A stretch of 64,000 nt of DNA from Sporobolomyces roseus (lineage: Eukaryota > Basidiomycota > Microbotryomycetes > Sporidiobolales > Sporidiobolaceae). A program made the translations under genes and the position numbers. Shown here piece after piece: positions 24,584 to 35,786 of this stretch (position 1 is its first letter; each line of letters starts with the position of its first letter). Where the stretch lies: positions 496,001-560,000 of the forward strand of contig JADILM010000004.1 of the NCBI GenBank assembly GCA_016617785.1. The letters are read 5' to 3'. The notes under the pieces were generated by a model. The model saw only the letters and a list, made by a program, of their open reading frames with translations. It made no database searches and was not told where the DNA came from.

Positions 24584-24813
24584 ATCGGCGGGTCGTTCAA
24601 GGTTGTGTGAGAGCCAGGTTGTAGTGAGAGAAGCAGGAACGAGTCGAAAGAATGAAGTAGAATGCGAAGGGTCGAACGAGCAGAAGCGAAATATTTCGCA
24701 AGTTCGAAGGGTACTATTTTACTAGCGCAGGATGAGAGAATGTACGACTCATCAAAGAGCGAGCAAGAATAGTAGAGAAAGCTTAGTAGAAGCAGGAAAA
24801 CAAAGGAATTCAG

Positions 24814-25230
24814 TCAACCGTGCTCCTCGCGAAACTTTTCTTCGCAACGTTCTCGCCTGAAGCATGGACATTGAAGCCGTGAAGAAACTAGCAAGAGACT
24901 GACTTGACGAAGAATGGGCATTGCTAGCAGCGGACAGCGGGAAGATAGAGGGTCCCGGTAGGCGTGCTCAAAACTCGGGTTCCAACTCAATCGTCGTTCA
25001 CTTCCTCCCATGCCGACTCCCACTCACAATCATCGGCCCATTCTCCTTCAGATAAAACAGCACACCAAACGACGAAGTAACGAGGATCGAAGCTGTTACG
25101 GACAGGGGGATCAGTGATGAGCTCGAAAGCGAGTTTTCGTGAACTTCGAACGTCGAAAGCCTCGCTCTTCGTCCGAAGAGCGAGAGACAGAACCTAAAGC
25201 TCGAAACAAGAGAGGCTTACGATCAACCAT
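24814..25230 (-). CDS. Possible tiny single-TM protein
   Basis: A candidate spliced frame on the minus strand: MVD at 25230, a ~125-nt intron (gtaagc to taacag), then PSILVTSSFGVLFYLKENG, which is a good membrane segment with a charged end. A second intron (gtgagt) leads to a final piece RRERCEEKFREEHG with a stop at 24814. The size and layout recall small mitochondrial inner-membrane assembly proteins, but no motif is decisive. The start lies only 24 bp from the stop of the next minus-strand frame, which argues for caution. It could equally be 3' untranslated sequence of that gene. Confidence 0.25.
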
Positions 25231-25253
25231 GGCGATGATGAGACTTAGTCCAT

Positions 25254-25571
25254 TCACTCAGGCTCAGGTCTTGGTTCATCTTCGTATTTTGGCCAGTAAT
25301 TCGGATTCTTCGCTCCAGAGGGCACGATGATGGTCGGATCCGGTGCGGTCCAGCTACTCTCGTTAACCGAATGTCGTAGCATCGAAGGCATACGCCAAAT
25401 CATCAACGGGAAAGTGAGCAACATTTTCGTCGTATCCCATGAAGTGTATTCTGCGATGTGGCTCAACATGACCCTCGTGTCGTCCTTGTCTCGGTACACT
25501 AGGTTGCCTCTGATGTCTCGAAGTTGCCGCCTTTCTGTAGTATTCTCGGAGGTGGTATTGGATGATTTCAT
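25254..25571 (-). CDS. Small uncharacterised protein
   Basis: A single-exon frame: MKSSNTTSENTTERRQLRDI at 25571, then NLVYRDKDDTRVMLSHIAEY, TTKMLLTFPLMIWRMPSML (amphipathic/hydrophobic) and PNYWPKYEDEPRPEPE with a stop at 25254, about 105 residues. The same frame is open up to 25766, but the upstream part reads like untranslated leader. Codon character is fair and the Pro/Glu C-terminus looks genuine. I recognise no family. It lies between the uL29m gene and the possible tiny membrane-protein gene, all on the minus strand. Confidence 0.4.
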   Translation of the reverse strand: MKSSNTTSENTTERRQLRDIRGNLVYRDKDDTRVMLSHIAEYTSWDTTKMLLTFPLMIWRMPSMLRHSVNESSWTAPDPTIIVPSGAKNPNYWPKYEDEPRPEPE

Positions 25572-25842
25572 CGGGAGGAAGGAGAAAGTGAAAAGACGAA
25601 GAAGCAGAGTCGAAGTTAAAAAGCGGTTCACATTCGGCAGGGCACATACGAAGCCTTGCGTATTCCTGTGATAAGCATGCGAATTCCAAAGATCGATAAG
25701 GTTTACGAGGCCGAAAAAAACTTGCAAAGTGCCGAAATTGTCCACATGGTACAAACCCAATCGCAACTTCTCTCAAGATTTGCCAATACTTCGAGCTGTA
25801 CTTTCAAAGTAGAGTGATATGCCACGATCATAAAATGTGGCT

Positions 25843-26712
25843 CTATCGTCCACCATCCTCTCCGACCTGTTCCATTCTCGCCGCCTCTCCCAACATCGCT
25901 TCCGATCCCTCGACATTTCCTTCACTTCGTAAGATCTCTGCCGCCTCGAGCGCTGCATGTCTTCGCTCCGAAATGGTTTGCTTGACTCGTGCCATCGATT
26001 TCTGACACTGCGAACGGGGGAAAGCAAGCGAAAGATCAGGATTGCGTTCGTTTGCTCAGGTCGACACTTGAACGATCCGTTCGACTACATTCTCTGATGG
26101 TCGCCTAGCCTCCCTTCACAACTGCCTTCTTCGTCCATCTCCAATCTCGCGCGAGAGGAAAGAAGAGCGTACCATTCGAAGTTTCTCTGGTACCGCTGTG
26201 AATCCAGTCAAATCCACTCGTAACCTTCTCGCTTCTTCCCGCTGAGTCAACAACACGTTTCGTTCCCTCAACAACACATACCACAGAGCGTGTAGCTCTT
26301 CGAATGACTTGCGTCGAAGTTCGAATGAAGTCCATGATCGACCTGCGAGACCGTTCTTCAGCTCAGCATTCCATCTCTACAGATCGCAACTGAGTGAAAG
26401 GAGTGACTCACTAGTGTAATCATTCCTCTTATCAGGTACTTCGAGAGATTGTTTATCATGAAAGAACTTCCAGAGTGGATGACTACTCGTATCCGTCTCC
26501 ACTTCTTTAGGCCATTTACTCCTAGGGATCCTCGTACCAGTTACACCATAAGTTGTTTGATCTCGCTTTGGACGGTGTGCGGTTGATTGTGCGGGAGTTG
26601 AACGAGTTGAAGAGAAAAGTCGAAGAGAAGGGATAGAGGCAGAGGGGAGTGTAGAGGTCGATGCTCGAGGCAAGGAGGAGCTCAAGGTGGATAGTAGGCG
26701 TGTGCTAGACAT
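25843..26712 (-). CDS. MRPL4: Mitochondrial large-subunit ribosomal protein uL29m
   Basis: Starts [19 protein letters not shown] (ATG 26712), an Arg/Ser-rich mitochondrial presequence, then [20 protein letters not shown]. After an intron comes the family core [20 protein letters not shown], with [20 protein letters not shown] and a tail [14 protein letters not shown] long intron, about 26167 down to 26008, leads to the last exon [20 protein letters not shown], ending GEDGGR at 25843. The GRSW...LRxKSFxDLHxLWYVLL...N pattern is diagnostic of MRPL47/Mrpl4 (uL29m), which sits near the polypeptide exit tunnel of the mitoribosome. Length, about 190-200 residues, is typical. Confidence 0.9.
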
Positions 26713-26971
26713 GTCGAGTCGAGTGTGAGTGAAGTGGAGGAAGGAAACCAATCGCTTCGTTCTGGGAGATGAAGAATAATCTGTCGAATATCAACAACTC
26801 CATCTGATGGATTGAGAGTCAGTTGGATAAACTCAGTACGCTCTATATGGCCATCTCGAGTCTTCACTAGCTTTAAAAGAAAAGGAGCCTGAACCCCACA
26901 AACCTCCTTCTCCCTTCTCCTTTCTCCCACTCACTCGCACTTCGCTCTACCACTCGCTGCGATTCAAAGGA

Positions 26972-29718
26972 ATGACTGAATCAATCAAGCTTCACCCCTC
27001 GGACGACGTAAGCTCCCTTCGCGCTTTCGCTTCTTTCCTCCTCGCGGTTCACTCACCCACTCCTTCTCCTCTCCCTCGTCTCTCGTTCATAGCCCGCAAC
27101 CCAGTCCAACTATAACGATATCCGCACGACTCACCTCCACCTTGACTGGACTGTCGATTTCTCTCAATCTTTCATTCGAGGTTCAGTCAATCACTCGCTC
27201 GTCGCACGGAGAGATGGCATCGATCATGTCGTGTTCGATTCCTCGTTCATTTCGATCAAGAAGATTACAGCTATCGGAGAAGAGGGAGAGAAGGAATTGA
27301 AGTGGGACTTACCGAAGAGACACAAAACGATGGGATCTGCTTTACGGGTTGAACTCGGGAAATCATTGAAGAAGGGGGAGAAGATCGATGTCAAGATTGA
27401 GTATTCGACTACCGACGATTGTACGGCGTTGGGGTGGTTGACTCCAGAACAGGTGAGTCGCTAGATTCCGTTCAGATTGTTCCAAATTGTACTAATCTGT
27501 TGGCAAGCTCTCGACCTGCAGACGCAAAGCGGAAAGTACGCTTTCTTGTACAGTCAAGCTCAGGCGATTCACTGTCGCTCAATGATCCGTAAGCTCCTCC
27601 TTGTTGTACCACGAACCCGCAAAACTTACCTCTCCTGTTTCCAAAAACAGCTTGTCAAGATACTCCCTCAGTGAAAGCCACTTACAGCGCGACCGTTCAC
27701 TCCCCTCTCCCCATTCTCCTCTCCGCTCGTCGTACCTCACCACCTCCTTCCGCTCCCCAACCCGAAATCAACGGCAAACTTCACGAATTCAAATTCGATC
27801 AACCTATCGCAATTCCGTCTTATTTGATCGCTATTGCGGGAGGAGAACTTGCGTTCAAGGCGTTGGGAGAGCGAACGGGGATTTGGGCAGAACCGGGGAT
27901 GCTGGAGAAGAGTGCGTGGGAATTCGAGAAGGATGCTGAAAAGTCAGTCCACTTCTCGGTTTTGACCCTCAGATGACCTGAAGATTCATCGGCAGCGGTC
28001 CCTAAACTTGAGAGGAGTGGTCCTGACGCTTGTTTGATCCTCTTCCCATAGGATTGTCTCCGTTGCCGAAGAACTCGTTACGCCCTACGTGTGGGGAAGG
28101 TACGATGCTCTCGTATTGCCAGCTTCATTCCCTTACGGAGGTATGGAGAACGCGAACGTACGTCTCCTCCTAAACTTCTCATGCCTCCTTTCGATTTTGT
28201 AGCTGACGAGGTTCTGCTTTTTTTCCTTCGTTAGATGACTTTCGTGAGTTGTCGTTCTCAGCTCTCATCTCTACTTCGATCGTAAGCTGACGTATGCCTT
28301 GAAACGTCGACAGCTCACTCCCGCTCTTATCGTCGGAGATCGATCTCAGGTAGACGTCCTTTCACACGAATGTTCGCATTCATGGCATGGAAACCTTGTC
28401 TCTTGTTCAGACTGGGCTTCATTCTGGCTCAACGAAGGCTGGACGACATACACTGAGCGACTGATCGCGCTGAAACTCCATGGACCGGCGACGAGAGATT
28501 TCGAGTACATCATTGGTGAGAAAGCCATGAAGGACGATCTCAAACGATTCAACAAGGATGGATTGAGGTTCGGGCAGCGATTGCATATCCCTTACGAAAA
28601 GGGTACCGATCCGGATGATGTCTACTCATCGGTTGCTTACGATGTACGCCTTTCTCTTTTCTCTGCTTCCAGATTGCCGAGCACTGACGAGCTTTGACGA
28701 ATGATCAGAAAGGAGCAAACTTCCTTTACCATCTTGAGAAAGTCGTTGGCGGTCTCGAAGTCTTCTCTCGTGAGTTCCTCTACAGAATCTCCCGACGACG
28801 AGGGTACTGATGCCGCTCCTGAATGCTAGCTTATCACAAGGATTTCGTCAACACCTTCGCTGGTCACTCTATCGGAACTCAAGATTGGCTCGATCACTTC
28901 TGGTGCCATCGCTTTCCTCACTCAGGAGTATGGTTGCGCAACCCGTACTGACTTGAGATTACCAACGAACAGGTCTTACTGGTCTCAATTCCCTGAGAAG
29001 GAAAGGCTCCTCAAGGAGAAGGTTGACTTTGACGTGAGTATCATCTTGCATTCTCGCGCTTCACAGCTGCTGAACCCTTCCTCAATTTTAGGCATGGCTC
29101 TACGGCGAAGGACTCGACTTACCTGTCAAGATGGAGTACGATACATCTCTCGCCGATGTCGCCTATTCCCTCGCTTCATCTTGGGATTCCTCGAGATCTC
29201 TTCCTCATGAAGAACTCGTCAAGAAGTTCTCGAAATCCGACATCTCCGACTTCCAGACGAACCAAGTCATCGTCTTCTTGGAGACTCTGGCTGGAAAGGA
29301 ATCATTCGAGAAGAACCAAGAAGCTGTCAAGACCATGAACGAGATTTACGAGTTGTTGGACAACAGAAATCCTGAGATCAAAGTAAGTGCACTCCAATTT
29401 CTCACCTCTGAGCAACCTTGACGCAAGCCTTTCGACGTAGCTCCGATGGTTCCTCTTCTCCCTCAAAGCTGGACTGTACGCGAAGGAGGCTGCCGCTTTC
29501 GTTCGCACTGTCGGACGACTCAAGTATGTTCGACCCATCTACCGAGCAATCTTCAAGATTGAGCCAGACTTGGCCAAGAAGACCTTCCTTGAATCGAAAC
29601 AACTCTTACATCCTATCGCACGAACAATGGTCTGTCGGGTAAGTCTTCGTCGGTCTGCTTCTCTCAAGTTATCAGTCTGACTCTTTTCCCTCTTCTTTAG
29701 GATCTCGGTTTGGAGTAG
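26972..29718 (+). CDS. Leukotriene-A4-hydrolase-type zinc aminopeptidase (M1 family)
   Basis: Begins [12 protein letters not shown] (ATG 26972), preceded by a CT-rich leader. The N-terminal beta domain reads [18 protein letters not shown] and [40 protein letters not shown] is the M1/LTA4H signature. The exopeptidase motif GGMENAN-MTF-LTP spans a 9-nt exon (28235-28243). Zinc ligands are [10 protein letters not shown] with SFWLNEGW 18 residues on (HEXXH-X18-E). The C-terminal helical domain contains [17 protein letters not shown] and [18 protein letters not shown] and ends MVCRDLGLE at 29718. Fungal members (yeast Lap2) are mainly aminopeptidases with weak epoxide hydrolase activity, in cytosol and nucleus. 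Length about 630 residues is normal, and all catalytic residues I can locate are intact. Confidence 0.94.
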
Positions 29719-30127
29719 TACTTCCACGCATTCTTGCAGCACTTGCAACTATTGCAGCCATCGATTCACCTTCTCCCGTCACCTGAGCCTTCCAAGATCT
29801 TCAACGCGATTCTGTCGTTTCGCCTTCTCGCTAGACTTTTCGAAGCTTAGTGCAGAGGCGGAACACTAGACTCTCATCGACGATGGACGATGTACTGCGA
29901 AGAAAGGAAGAAAGGATTCTCATCTCGACTGAGCTTTTATGGTCGATCGAAATCCCGACTGGCTTCCTCCACGACCTTCTCGCTCGTGTCGGCTTTCCTC
30001 CTTCCGCTCGCCGTTTCTATAGTCGAGAATAGAATGTTCAGCCATTCATCTATACTGCTCACTCGTTCAAAGACACTGATCTTCCTCTCCTTTCAATCTA
30101 TTCCTGCGCTTACAACTCGAACTTACT
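29719..30127 (+). other. Intergenic, likely promoter/leader of next gene
   Basis: Follows the aminopeptidase stop. Several open frames overlap here (from 29850 and 29890) but the splice pattern downstream is best explained by a start at 30128. CT-rich blocks near 29940-30010 and 30060-30100 would suit a leader. No RNA gene is seen. Confidence 0.35.
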
Positions 30128-31082
30128 ATGTCGCTCTATCAATCAGTTTCTACGAAGAGGGGTTCAGAGGCTATCTCTCGTAGGCTCACTATCCTCTTTG
30201 CCCGTTCAATATCGCTGACTTGAATTGTACCTTCAGATGATGGACCGAATAAATTGACGAAGAAGTATCGACCTTCACCTAATCAGGCTGCTCGGTGAGT
30301 TGCGCTCCTACCTGGCGTCTGCGTGAGCGCATACTGAAGACATATTCGCATGAGCAGTAGCCCTGTTCGACCGACCTTGCGGAGATCAGGTTCGACGAGG
30401 AGTATCTTCGCAGGAGCACTTGAACTCGTTCGTTGCCTCTATCTCTGTCTTCCCACATGCTGCTGAGGGCTAACGCCATTTTGACCGTGTAGTTCTCTCA
30501 CAAGAACACTTCAGCATCTGCTTTTGACACTCAGGGCGACGAGGAACGAGAAATTGGGTTTGCGAAAGACGAAGAGGAGCCGATCTCAAAGTTTCGTCTT
30601 CGACAGGTAAACCTCGCCTGACACATTCATGCTGCACTCGTACTGATAACCTTGATGACCTTCCGTAGATGCCATCACTGCTTTCACTCTCATCGATGAT
30701 TCGAGGGGTTTCCTCCAAGTCATCCGTTCCAATCACTCCCTCTCCGACCGCGACTTCCTTCCTCTCTAACAACACTACTACCGATGATCTCCCCGCTCTC
30801 GTCTCTCCCACCGAATCCAACTTCTCAACCACCTCTCAAGATTCCATTTCGACAGTCATTTCAGTCGCTTCTGCTCCCGTCGACTTGCCTTTCTCACCTT
30901 CATTCGTACGAGGGGAAGATGAATGGGATACGACGATTGGGGACACGAGTACTGCAACGATCGACTTGCAAGGGAGCTACACTCCTGTTTGTTACGAAGG
31001 GGTTTGGGGGAAAACAGTCAAGAAGGATTCAACGATTGGAGCGAACGAGGCGGAACGGCAGGGGTTCTTGTCGGTCATGTGA
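30128..31082 (+). CDS. Uncharacterised Ser/Thr-rich protein
   Basis: Assembled from five exons: MSLYQSVSTKRGSEAIS (ATG 30128), DDGPNKLTKKYRPSPNQAAR, SSPVRPTLRRSGSTRSIFAG, FSHKNTSASAFDTQGDEERE and a final exon from MPSLLSLSSMIRGVSSKSS to GFLSVM at 31082. Introns carry standard ends (gtaggc to tcag, gtgagt to gcag, gttcgt to gtag, gtaaac to gtag). The sequence is rich in Ser/Thr/Pro with basic SP/RS stretches, suggesting an unstructured, phosphorylated protein. No domain is recognised. The final exon contains VRGEDEWDTTIGDTSTATID and GSYTPVCYEGVWGKTVKKD, which look more ordered than the rest and may be a conserved core. Confidence 0.5.
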
Positions 31083-31513
31083 AGGAGGCAGTAGTTGGGA
31101 GTGTGTATAGTATAGCAGTCATCAGTACCCTTCGTTTCATGCAGTCGTTTCAGTGCAATGCCGGTCATTTATCCTTTGAAACCCTTCGGAAGCGAACGAA
31201 AAGAGAGCTCGAGGCTGTGAGGAGACCTGCTCTTCCTGCCAGTCCTCTTCTGCTTCGTCGTGGAGCTGCTGAGAAGTTCCAGGCAAAGACTATGCGAAGT
31301 CAAATGGTCGTCAAACGAAACTTGCGAAAAACTTGATTTCTTGCGAGATGGAAGTCATACGCTCCCTTGAGATTTCGCGTCCACTTCTGCTTCAATCCGT
31401 ACATAACGAATCAGCGGAGAGCATTTGCTGGTCGAAATAGTGGAAAGGTGCGAAGTTTGAGACGCGTAGAAATTTCTCCTCTTCTCTTTTCTCTCCCTCA
31501 AATCACCCAACAA
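31083..31513 (+). other. Intergenic, upstream of BRCT gene
   Basis: Between the stop at 31082 and the ATG at 31514. An open plus-strand frame from 31367 runs into the BRCT gene in phase but reads like leader. CT-rich sequence at 31470-31500 directly precedes the chosen ATG. Nothing else is visible. Confidence 0.35.
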
Positions 31514-34500
31514 ATGCGACCACCTTTCAAGAATGGAGGAGGGAAGAAAGGGATGCGACAAGTGACTAGCAAGTACCAAAAGAAGATCATCCTGAGACCT
31601 GCACCAGTAAAAGATCATTCAGAAGAAACCGCGACATCATCGAAAGGGAAAGGGAGATGCTACGAAGGAGAGGAGGAGGATTATGAGGAAGAGGATCATG
31701 GAGATCAATACGATTACACCAAATCGCTACAACAGAGCAGACCTCCTTTGATGGGGTTTGCAATCTCGGTTTCAGGATGTCAAGGGAAGAAGGAAGATCT
31801 ACTCAAGATTGCGGAAGAGTATGGCGCAGAGAGACATGGTGGATTGCAAGAGGATACAACTCATCTCGTGACAGATAGACCAGAGGGAGCGAAATACAAG
31901 GTGAGTCGCGAGGGAAATAACTTTAAACCTTGAAGGTTGGCTGATCACTCGACTGTTGGAATAGATTGCGCTTGAACGAAGGATGTCGATCATGTCGCCC
32001 GAATGGCTACCCGCAGTGCGAGAAGCGTGGACGAGCGGAGAAGAAATCGATTACGATCAAGTGAGTTTTCGCTTTTCGCGAATTCTCGTATCCTAGAAGC
32101 CTAGGCTAACGTGATATTATCCTTTCCTTGTGATAGCTCGAAGAGGACTATCGAATGCTGCCACTTGATGGCGTCGTCTTCTCTTTGACCCATTTCGCAA
32201 AGGGTACGTTCAATTCTCTCCTTTCTCTTCCTACGAGATTCGTCCCTTCTCACCTCGGATGGTTCCTGTCTCTAGGCGACCACAAAGACGCTTTCTGCGG
32301 TCTGCTCCTCGAAGCTGGGGCAGAATACACCACACGACTAGACGCAAGCGTCACTCACCTCATCGTTGCTTCGCCGACTTCACCTCATTCTCAAACCCCC
32401 TCGAGTGAGAAACTTTTACACGCTAGACGAAACCGCGAACACCTTCACCCGAACCTCAAAGTTGTATGGGAGGGATGGGCGAGAGAAGCGATCAAGTTCG
32501 GAGGAAGGAGAGAAGTGAGGGATAAAGTATGGAATTATCGACAAGGGCAAGCTGAACCGGCAGAGGATCTCAGTTGGACGGTCGATGCTCCTCCGACTCG
32601 AAGATTCGCCAGCACTCCTCATCCTATCGCCTCGACTTCCGCAGCTTCCCACTTTCAACCTCAACCCCTTTCCCAAACTTCTCGCAACCTCGCCGGAGCA
32701 GCCGAAACCTCGACGCGCCGCTTCACCGGATACGATAATTCTTTGTTGGAAACGACAGACGATAACCCACGACAAACAACGAATCACGACGTAGCGAATG
32801 GCAAGATTCTCAAGAAACGAAGGAGAACAACCGCTCCCGATGCTTCTCAAGGCAATCCCGAACAGCTCATCGATGTCTTTGGAGCAGTCACGACGATCGT
32901 CAATCCTCGAGCAGTCGACAACAACGATCACGCTTTCGATCTTCCTCATCCCGACGACATCGACATGGTTCTACCTGTTCCTCCCGACGAATTCAAAGAG
33001 GAGAACATGGTTTACGAGATGCGGGATGGAGCTGTCGGGCTACAACGAACGAAGAAGAGCAAATCGGCGATCAAAGCGATTACTTCGAAACGGGAGTTCG
33101 ATGAGGTCGAAGCTGCGAAGTCGAAACCCAATTCATTCGGACAACTTCGATCGGTGCAAGAGAATCCAGCTGGAGTACAAGATGATTCGGGATTCTTCGA
33201 GACGAACAACGCCAATCAGCAATCTTCGAACGGCTCGAGTCAAGATTCAGTTCCGGTCATTTTCGGAGGATTGAAGTTCGCAGTGATGGACGTTAAAGCG
33301 AGAGATCCAGCTGTTATCGCTGGATACATCGAGAGAGGAGGTGGAGAAGCGATTATCGATGCTTCTGATGAGGATCTCGAACAAGTCGATTGGATTATCG
33401 TCGATTTCGCCGAGTGAGTTGCATCGTCTCTCGACGCTCTCTCTTCCACAGCTGACGAGATCTTCTCTGTATAGGCCTCCTGCACGCTTCGCGAACTCGT
33501 CAGATCCCAAGGTTGTCTCCGTCTGCTGGATCGAACTTTGCCTTTGGGCTGAAGAAGTGGTTCAACCTGAAGACCGAGTGCTCGATCGTCCCATTCCTTA
33601 TGCCTGTCCAGTCGCAGGTGAGTTCCGACCAAGAGCTCGGTACACCTTGTGAACGAAAACTGACCTCGAAGATTCGTTCTACAGGTGCGAAGAATCTGAA
33701 AGTCCATTTCTCTGGTTTCTCCGAAGACGACGGTCCCTTCATGCATCACAATCGACGATTCTTAAACGCTGTCGGTGAGTAAGGCTCTCGAGAATTCATC
33801 CCTCACTAAGCTGAATACTCTTTGTTCTTCTGCTCGCAGGCGTTCCCATTTCGACTACATTCGATCGCAAATGCACTCATCTCATCCTCTTCGACCTTGA
33901 GAACGATAAAGCCCTCACACCTTCTCGAATCGATGCATCGGCAAATCGCAAACTGCAGAAAGCCCGAGAATGGGAGAAAGAGGTTGTCTCGATGAGGGAG
34001 TTCAGAAGACAAATCGCTCAACTGGCGAGTGAAGCGGAATTGCAAGTCGTCAAGGAGGAACAAATTAGAGCAAGGAAGGACAAGGGGAAGGGGAAGGAAG
34101 TGGTGGAGGAGGAGGAAGTAGGAAGAGGAGCTGGCGAGGAGGAATCGATGAGAGGGGTTCTCTCCGATTGTGTCGTGTTCTTCTCAACCAAGTCAAACGT
34201 GAGTCTCATGTTTGTCTTCACTCGCATATACAGAAAACTGATCGAGGAGACGTTGCATCTTGTTTCAGTTCGATCGACAACATCTCGCCGATATAGTCAA
34301 AGATCTCGGTGGTACTGCAGCTCGACAATACAGCGATTCCGTCACTCACTTCATCCACTCGGATCCTCCGAAAGGGAGAGCTGTCGAATCCTACAAAGAC
34401 CTCAAACTTGCGAAAACGAACGGTTGTTTCATTGTTCATCCGAGATGGGTTGAAGAGGTGCGTCTCCTTTCCACTTCAATCGCCCACCCTTCTGTACTCG

Positions 34501-35597
34501 TTGTGACGAGGATTTGATCTCACAGTGCGGAAGAAGCGGTTCGAGAGCTTCGGAGCTCGATTTCCCAAACACTTTTGATTCTCGCAAAGGAGGACAACTT
34601 TTCGATGCAGGCATGAGCATGGCCACTTCACCACCTTCGAACGCCATTGCTGGTCGAGTCTCACCACCTTCAGCAAGAACCTCGAGGGAGACGACGGCAG
34701 TGAGCGAAATGAGGGATAGGTTGAGCGCTCGAAAGAGGAGCGGTTTGGACTTCGACGAGGGTGAAGAGGACGTCGATCAGCGAGAAGCCTCAAGGACCAC
34801 CGCATCACGGTCTCCGACACCACGAAGAATGCGCTCCGATTCGACGAGGACCGAAGTAGCAGAAGAAGCGGAGGAGGAAGAGGAGGAGCAAGAGAATCGA
34901 CCTTTACAACCTGCAACTTCTTCGTCACCAGCGACAACCCGACAGCGTCATTCCTCATCATCTTCGAACCCTTTCCAATCTTTCGATCAATCGCCATTCC
35001 ACGCTCTCTCCGAAGTACCGCCTCGACAAACCGATGAAAAGACTGCCGAGCAACGTAGAGCTGAGGAGGAAGAGAAGAAGAAGGAATTGTTGAGGCAACA
35101 GACGCATCTCTTATTGACGGAAATGCAAGGGAAGACGGCAGAAGTTGGAAAGAATGGTCGAACGAGGACTCTTGCGAAAAAGGTAAGGAAGTCTTTCGCT
35201 GAATACGTCTTCGGTTCCAAAGCTGACCTGTTCTGCGCGATTCTTCTTGCAGCAACAATCACTCATCAATGGCCCAATTTCACCGAAGAAGCTTTCACCA
35301 ACTCGCACAACCTCTCTCCCTACTCTTCTACCTTCCTCTTCGCCCTCCCATCTCCACAACAACGGAGCCCACGCCATCTTCGACGCAACGCAAATGTCAC
35401 AGTCTCAAGCGGGAACTGCAGGGAACGAGTCAATGTGTGTGAGGTACGATAACCCTGATCAAGTGAGAGCTAGGGAAGAGATTCGAAGGAACCACGAAGC
35501 GAAACAGAAGTTGCTTCAAGAACAGAAGAAGGCGGAAGAGGAACAATCTTTGGGAAAGAGGGTGACGAGGAGTGCTAAGAAAGGTAGTGTGTACTGA
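31514..35597 (+). CDS. BRCT-repeat replication/checkpoint protein Rad4/Dpb11/TopBP1-like
   Basis: Starts MRPPFKNGGGKKGMRQVTS (ATG 31514), then an acidic stretch. BRCT1: LMGFAISVSGCQGKKEDLLK, HGGLQEDTTHLVTD, then MSIMSPEWLPAVREAW. BRCT2: LPLDGVVFSLTHFAKGDHKD, AEYTTRLDASVTHLIVASP, LKVVWEGWAREA. A long Ser/Asn linker leads to BRCT3: PVIFGGLKFAVMDVKARDPA, DLEQVDWIIVDFAE and VSVCWIELCLWAEEV. BRCT4: SDCVVFFSTKSNFDRQHLAD, KDLGGTAARQYSDSVTHFIH, CFIVHPRWVEEC. A low-complexity tail with a Glu-rich helix (DEKTAEQRRAEEEEKKKEL) ends GKRVTRSAKKGSVY at 35597. Tandem BRCT pairs bind phosphorylated Sld3/Sld2 and Rad9, so the protein supports replication initiation and checkpoint activation in the nucleus. Four BRCTs agree with fission yeast Rad4 and budding yeast Dpb11. 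Confidence 0.9.
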
Positions 35598-35786
35598 ATG
35601 AAGCATTTGTTCTCGAGTTTTCATATAAAAAAAGATACTGTTGTTTCTTTACTCCGATCATACTTGCAAATCGTGTTGTTTTTACGCTACTCTCGATTAT
35701 CGTGCGTGACGAGGAGTTAGTTCCATGATATTGACAACACTTTACTTCGACTTGACTACTCGAATTATGATGAATCTTGCTCGAGT

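Noticed and set aside
34476..35258. 260-codon frame on the minus strand
   Set aside because: It is the antisense of the low-complexity tail of the BRCT gene; long antisense frames arise there from codon bias.
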